Source of the DNA: Desulfobulbaceae bacterium
GTDB lineage: Bacteria > Desulfobacterota > Desulfobulbia > Desulfobulbales > Desulfobulbaceae
NCBI GenBank assembly: GCA_024763055.1
Contig: JANTGH010000011.1
Coordinates: 1 to 45,452, forward strand
DNA length: 45,452 bases
Direction of reading: 5' to 3'
Numbering within the stretch: the stretch's first letter is position 1; every line of letters begins with the position of its first letter. The notes beneath the pieces are model-generated. The model made no database searches and had not been told where the DNA came from. It saw nothing but the letters and a program-made list of their open reading frames with translations. The position numbers and the translations under genes are program-made. Of this stretch, positions 43,081 to 45,452 are shown piece by piece.

Positions 43081-44911
43081 CAGTCACGCTCTTGGCCAGG
43101 TTGCGGGGCTGATCGACATCACAACCCCTGCGATTGGCTATCTCATAGGAAAGCAGCTGGGCTGGAATCGTATACAACAGGGGATTGAGTTCCTCATGCA
43201 CCTCAGGCAGGTACAAAACATCATCGGTCAGGGTAGCAAGATGCTCATCGCCTGCGGTGCCGATCAACAACAGACGACCCTGACGTGCTTTGATCTCTTC
43301 GACATTGGAGACCGTCTTCTGATACACGGAATCTTTGGGCACCAGGGCCAGAACCGGCATATCCTTGTCAATAAGGGCGATGGGGCCGTGTTTGAGCTCG
43401 CCGGCTGCATAACCTTCAGCATGAATATAAGAAATTTCCTTCAGCTTGAGCGCCCCCTCCAGGGCAATAGGAAAATTCAAACCACGGCCGACAAAAAGAA
43501 AATCACGGGCAGTATAATAGTCTTCTATCAACATTCTGATATTTTCCTGCAGGGCCGGCAGCACTTCCTCAATGACTGCAACTGTCTGCAGCAGCCCATT
43601 GCCCATTTCTTTCACCAGCGCCCGATCCATGATCTTCCGTATTCGACCCAGATAAAGAGTGAGCAGAAACAGGGCGGACAACTGGCAGGTAAAGGCCTTG
43701 GTTGAGGCAACACCGATCTCCGGCCCGGCATGGGTGTAGATCACGCCGTCCGCCTCCCGGGTCATTGTGGATCCCACGACATTACAGATGGTAATTACCC
43801 TGGAACCGAGTTCCGCGGCCAAACGGATGCCGGCCAGAGTGTCGGCGGTCTCCCCGGACTGGGAGATAGCAATGGTCAAGACCTTGTCCGAAAGCAACAG
43901 CTTTCGATAGCGAAATTCGGACGCAATGTCCACCTCAACAGGAATACCTACCCATTTTTCAATCCAATACTTGGCGACCATGGCCGCATGCCACGAGGTG
44001 CCGCAGGCAACCAGGGCAATACGTTCAATCCGGTTAAGCGCTTCTTTATCAAGGCCGATCTCAGGCAGGTCAACCCTGCCGGTATCAGGAACAATGCGGC
44101 CGCTGACAGTATTTAGAATGGCCTGGGGCTGCTCAAAAATTTCTTTGAGCATAAAATGTTTAAATCCACCCTTTTCCGCCATGGAGGCGTTCCAGTCAAT
44201 GGTCTTCACTTCCTTATCGACTATCTCGCCATCATCCAGATCAAAAATCGTATACCCCCCACGTTTCAACACCGCCATTTCCTTATCATCAAGAAAAATC
44301 ACCTGATTGGTATACGGAAGGAGCGCAGGGATATCAGAGGCAATGTAGCAGGCATTCTCATCCACACCCATCACCAGCGGACTGTGATTACGGGCGGCAA
44401 CGAGGATATCAGGATCTTTGGCCCACAGCACGCCTAAAGCATAGGAACCTTCCACCCGGGAGAGAGCCTGGCGTACCGCTGCCACCAGGTCATTCTCAAG
44501 ATATTTTTCTATCAGGTGGGCAAGCACCTCGGTATCAGTCTGGGAAGAAAAGACATGGCCCTCGGCAAGGAGTTCCTCTTTCAGCGTGCCGTAATTTTCT
44601 ATGATGCCGTTATGCACCACCACAATATCCCCGCTGCAATCGATATGCGGATGGGCGTTATCTTTCGTGGGGGCGCCATGGGTTGCCCAGCGGGTATGGC
44701 CCAGGCCCGTTCGACTTGGTATGCCGATTGATTCATCGACTACGGTTTCCAGGTTAACCAACTTTCCTTTAGCCCTGAACCTGTGAAGGGTATTTTCATG
44801 ATGAAAAACAAGACCAGCAGAATCATACCCCCGATACTCCAATCGTCGCAGTCCTTCAATGAGAATAGGGACGACCCGTCTGTTGCCGATATAACCGACT
44901 ATTCCACACAT
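43073..44911 (-). CDS. glmS: Glutamine--fructose-6-phosphate aminotransferase
   Basis: 612 residues: N-terminal glutaminase with nucleophile Cys2 (MCGIVGYIG), HTRWATHG and GDIVVVHNGIIENY, then two SIS domains (ALVACGTSWHAAM, ISQSGETADT, LFVGRGLNFPIALEGALKLKEISYIHAEGY) and the C-terminal RNLAKSVTVE end. It makes glucosamine-6-phosphate for UDP-GlcNAc, the precursor of peptidoglycan and lipid A. The ATG has AGGAGG 7 bases upstream. First gene of the glmS-namZ-lpxD-fabZ-lpxA-lpxI set. No glmS ribozyme was seen. Confidence 0.97.
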   Translation of the reverse strand: MCGIVGYIGNRRVVPILIEGLRRLEYRGYDSAGLVFHHENTLHRFRAKGKLVNLETVVDESIGIPSRTGLGHTRWATHGAPTKDNAHPHIDCSGDIVVVHNGIIENYGTLKEELLAEGHVFSSQTDTEVLAHLIEKYLENDLVAAVRQALSRVEGSYALGVLWAKDPDILVAARNHSPLVMGVDENACYIASDIPALLPYTNQVIFLDDKEMAVLKRGGYTIFDLDDGEIVDKEVKTIDWNASMAEKGGFKHFMLKEIFEQPQAILNTVSGRIVPDTGRVDLPEIGLDKEALNRIERIALVACGTSWHAAMVAKYWIEKWVGIPVEVDIASEFRYRKLLLSDKVLTIAISQSGETADTLAGIRLAAELGSRVITICNVVGSTMTREADGVIYTHAGPEIGVASTKAFTCQLSALFLLTLYLGRIRKIMDRALVKEMGNGLLQTVAVIEEVLPALQENIRMLIEDYYTARDFLFVGRGLNFPIALEGALKLKEISYIHAEGYAAGELKHGPIALIDKDMPVLALVPKDSVYQKTVSNVEEIKARQGRLLLIGTAGDEHLATLTDDVLYLPEVHEELNPLLYTIPAQLLSYEIANRRGCDVDQPRNLAKSVTVE

Positions 44912-45216
44912 CTATACACCTCCTGCCTATGATGATAAAATTTTCTTTTAAAAAAAAATTATATGCCATAGAATAGCACAAGTAAAAAAGAATGAATACC
45001 GGAAAAATATGCCTTTTCCGACAGTTATTAAATAGTATCTTTGCTTGACGATCAAAAACAGTTACATTTCGTAAAAAGGAATAATTAACGTTTTTCTGCT
45101 GGTCTGTCCCCATGCGGACATCCCGGAATAAGCAATGTCAAGACAAGACCCAATCAGGCTGGATTGATTGATTATCATCATCTGCATGTCGATCCGCAGC
45201 ATACCAGGGAATATCA
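44912..45216. other. Intergenic region between divergent glmS and pyrE
   Basis: It holds the glmS promoter (44958-44986), a 7-bp hairpin CGGAAAA/TTTTCCG at 45000-45020, and the upstream region of pyrE, where a TTGACG at 45045 has no well-spaced -10. No small gene with a good ribosome binding site was seen. Confidence 0.5.
44958..44986 (-). promoter_or_regulatory. Likely sigma-70 promoter of glmS
   Basis: On the minus strand TTTACT (44981-44986), a 17-base spacer and a perfect TATAAT (44958-44963). The start of transcription would be near 44951, leaving a leader of about 40 bases with an AGGAGG ribosome binding site. Confidence 0.7.
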
Positions 45217-45452
45217 ATGGACGAACGGCAACGATTAAAAAAGCTTCTCCTTGCAAAATCATACAGGGAGGGGATTTTTACCCTCACCTCGGGAAAAACC
45301 TCGGATTTTTATATTGACGGCAAACAAACCACCTTGGATGCCGAAGGGGGGTATCTCTGCGGTCGCCTGCTGTACGAATTAATACAGGAGGAAACCGGGC
45401 CAATTGGCGGAGTGGGCGGCATGACCCTTGGCGCCGACCCTCTTGTGACGGC
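45217..45452 (+). CDS. pyrE: Orotate phosphoribosyltransferase (5' part)
   Basis: The first 78 codons run off the right edge. The start MDERQRLKKLLLAKSYREG, then FTLTSGKTSDFYIDGKQTTL and GGVGGMTLGADPLV, is typical of PyrE, which makes OMP in pyrimidine synthesis. AGGGA lies 7 bases before the ATG. The phosphoribosyl-diphosphate loop and the C-terminal domain are outside the window. Confidence 0.92.
   Translation, partial: MDERQRLKKLLLAKSYREGIFTLTSGKTSDFYIDGKQTTLDAEGGYLCGRLLYELIQEETGPIGGVGGMTLGADPLVT

Noticed and set aside
44912-44957. glmS ribozyme in the glmS leader
   Set aside because: The leader is only about 40 bases and lacks the ribozyme core. Such ribozymes are mainly in Gram-positive bacteria.
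1-45452. CRISPR array or phage attachment sites
   Set aside because: No regularly spaced direct repeats were seen, and no integrase or tRNA 3' duplication was found beside the four tRNA genes.

Overview
The window reads as chromosome of a Gram-negative, probably anaerobic member of the Desulfobacterota (deltaproteobacterial, Desulfobulbales-like). This is inferred from gene content: LpxI instead of LpxH, a tig-clpP-clpX-lon block, a complete liv branched-chain amino acid transporter, and an apparent selenocysteine codon in a DsbA-like protein. No rRNA or taxonomic marker is present, so the placement is tentative.

Layout: (1) 1-2460 is a worn region with an IS21 transposase fragment, an RHS/YD-repeat fragment, a choloylglycine-hydrolase-family gene and the decayed 3' end of an outer-membrane-type gene. 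(2) 2465-7614, minus strand: proC-nadK-DUF2156, then lpxC and lpxK. (3) 7840-16447, plus strand: livJHMGF, a small acidic protein, a Gfo/Idh/MocA dehydrogenase, lpxB and an FAD oxidoreductase. (4) 17125-26734, minus strand: a DUF4124-like membrane protein, tRNA-Asp, tRNA-Val, lon, clpX, clpP, tig, tRNA-Leu(UAG), a DUF4105/Lnb-like protein and a lipoprotein. (5) 26995-30085, plus strand: a periplasmic DsbA-like protein interrupted by an in-frame TGA that fits selenocysteine, phoH, and an uninterrupted ybeY-pdxJ fusion frame. (6) 30082-38444 is accessory: a K+ channel, tRNA-Leu(UAA), an IS110 fragment, a NAPE-PLD-like metallohydrolase, an MGMT, a SUMF1-family protein, a TSUP transporter, and a two-component pair whose regulator carries an in-frame TAG. 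(7) 38552-44911, minus strand: glmS-namZ-lpxD-fabZ-lpxA-lpxI. (8) pyrE starts at the right edge.

Functionally the window holds nearly the whole early lipid A pathway (lpxA, lpxC, lpxD, lpxI, lpxB, lpxK plus fabZ), spread over three separate loci, with glmS feeding amino-sugar supply. Envelope functions (Lnb-like protein, lipoprotein, NamZ, DsbA-like protein) surround it. The most unusual items are the UxxC DsbA-like protein with a downstream SECIS-like hairpin, the YbeY-PdxJ fusion with an internal start site, and a pair of short intergenic elements with related inverted ends near 22.5 kb and 33.2 kb.
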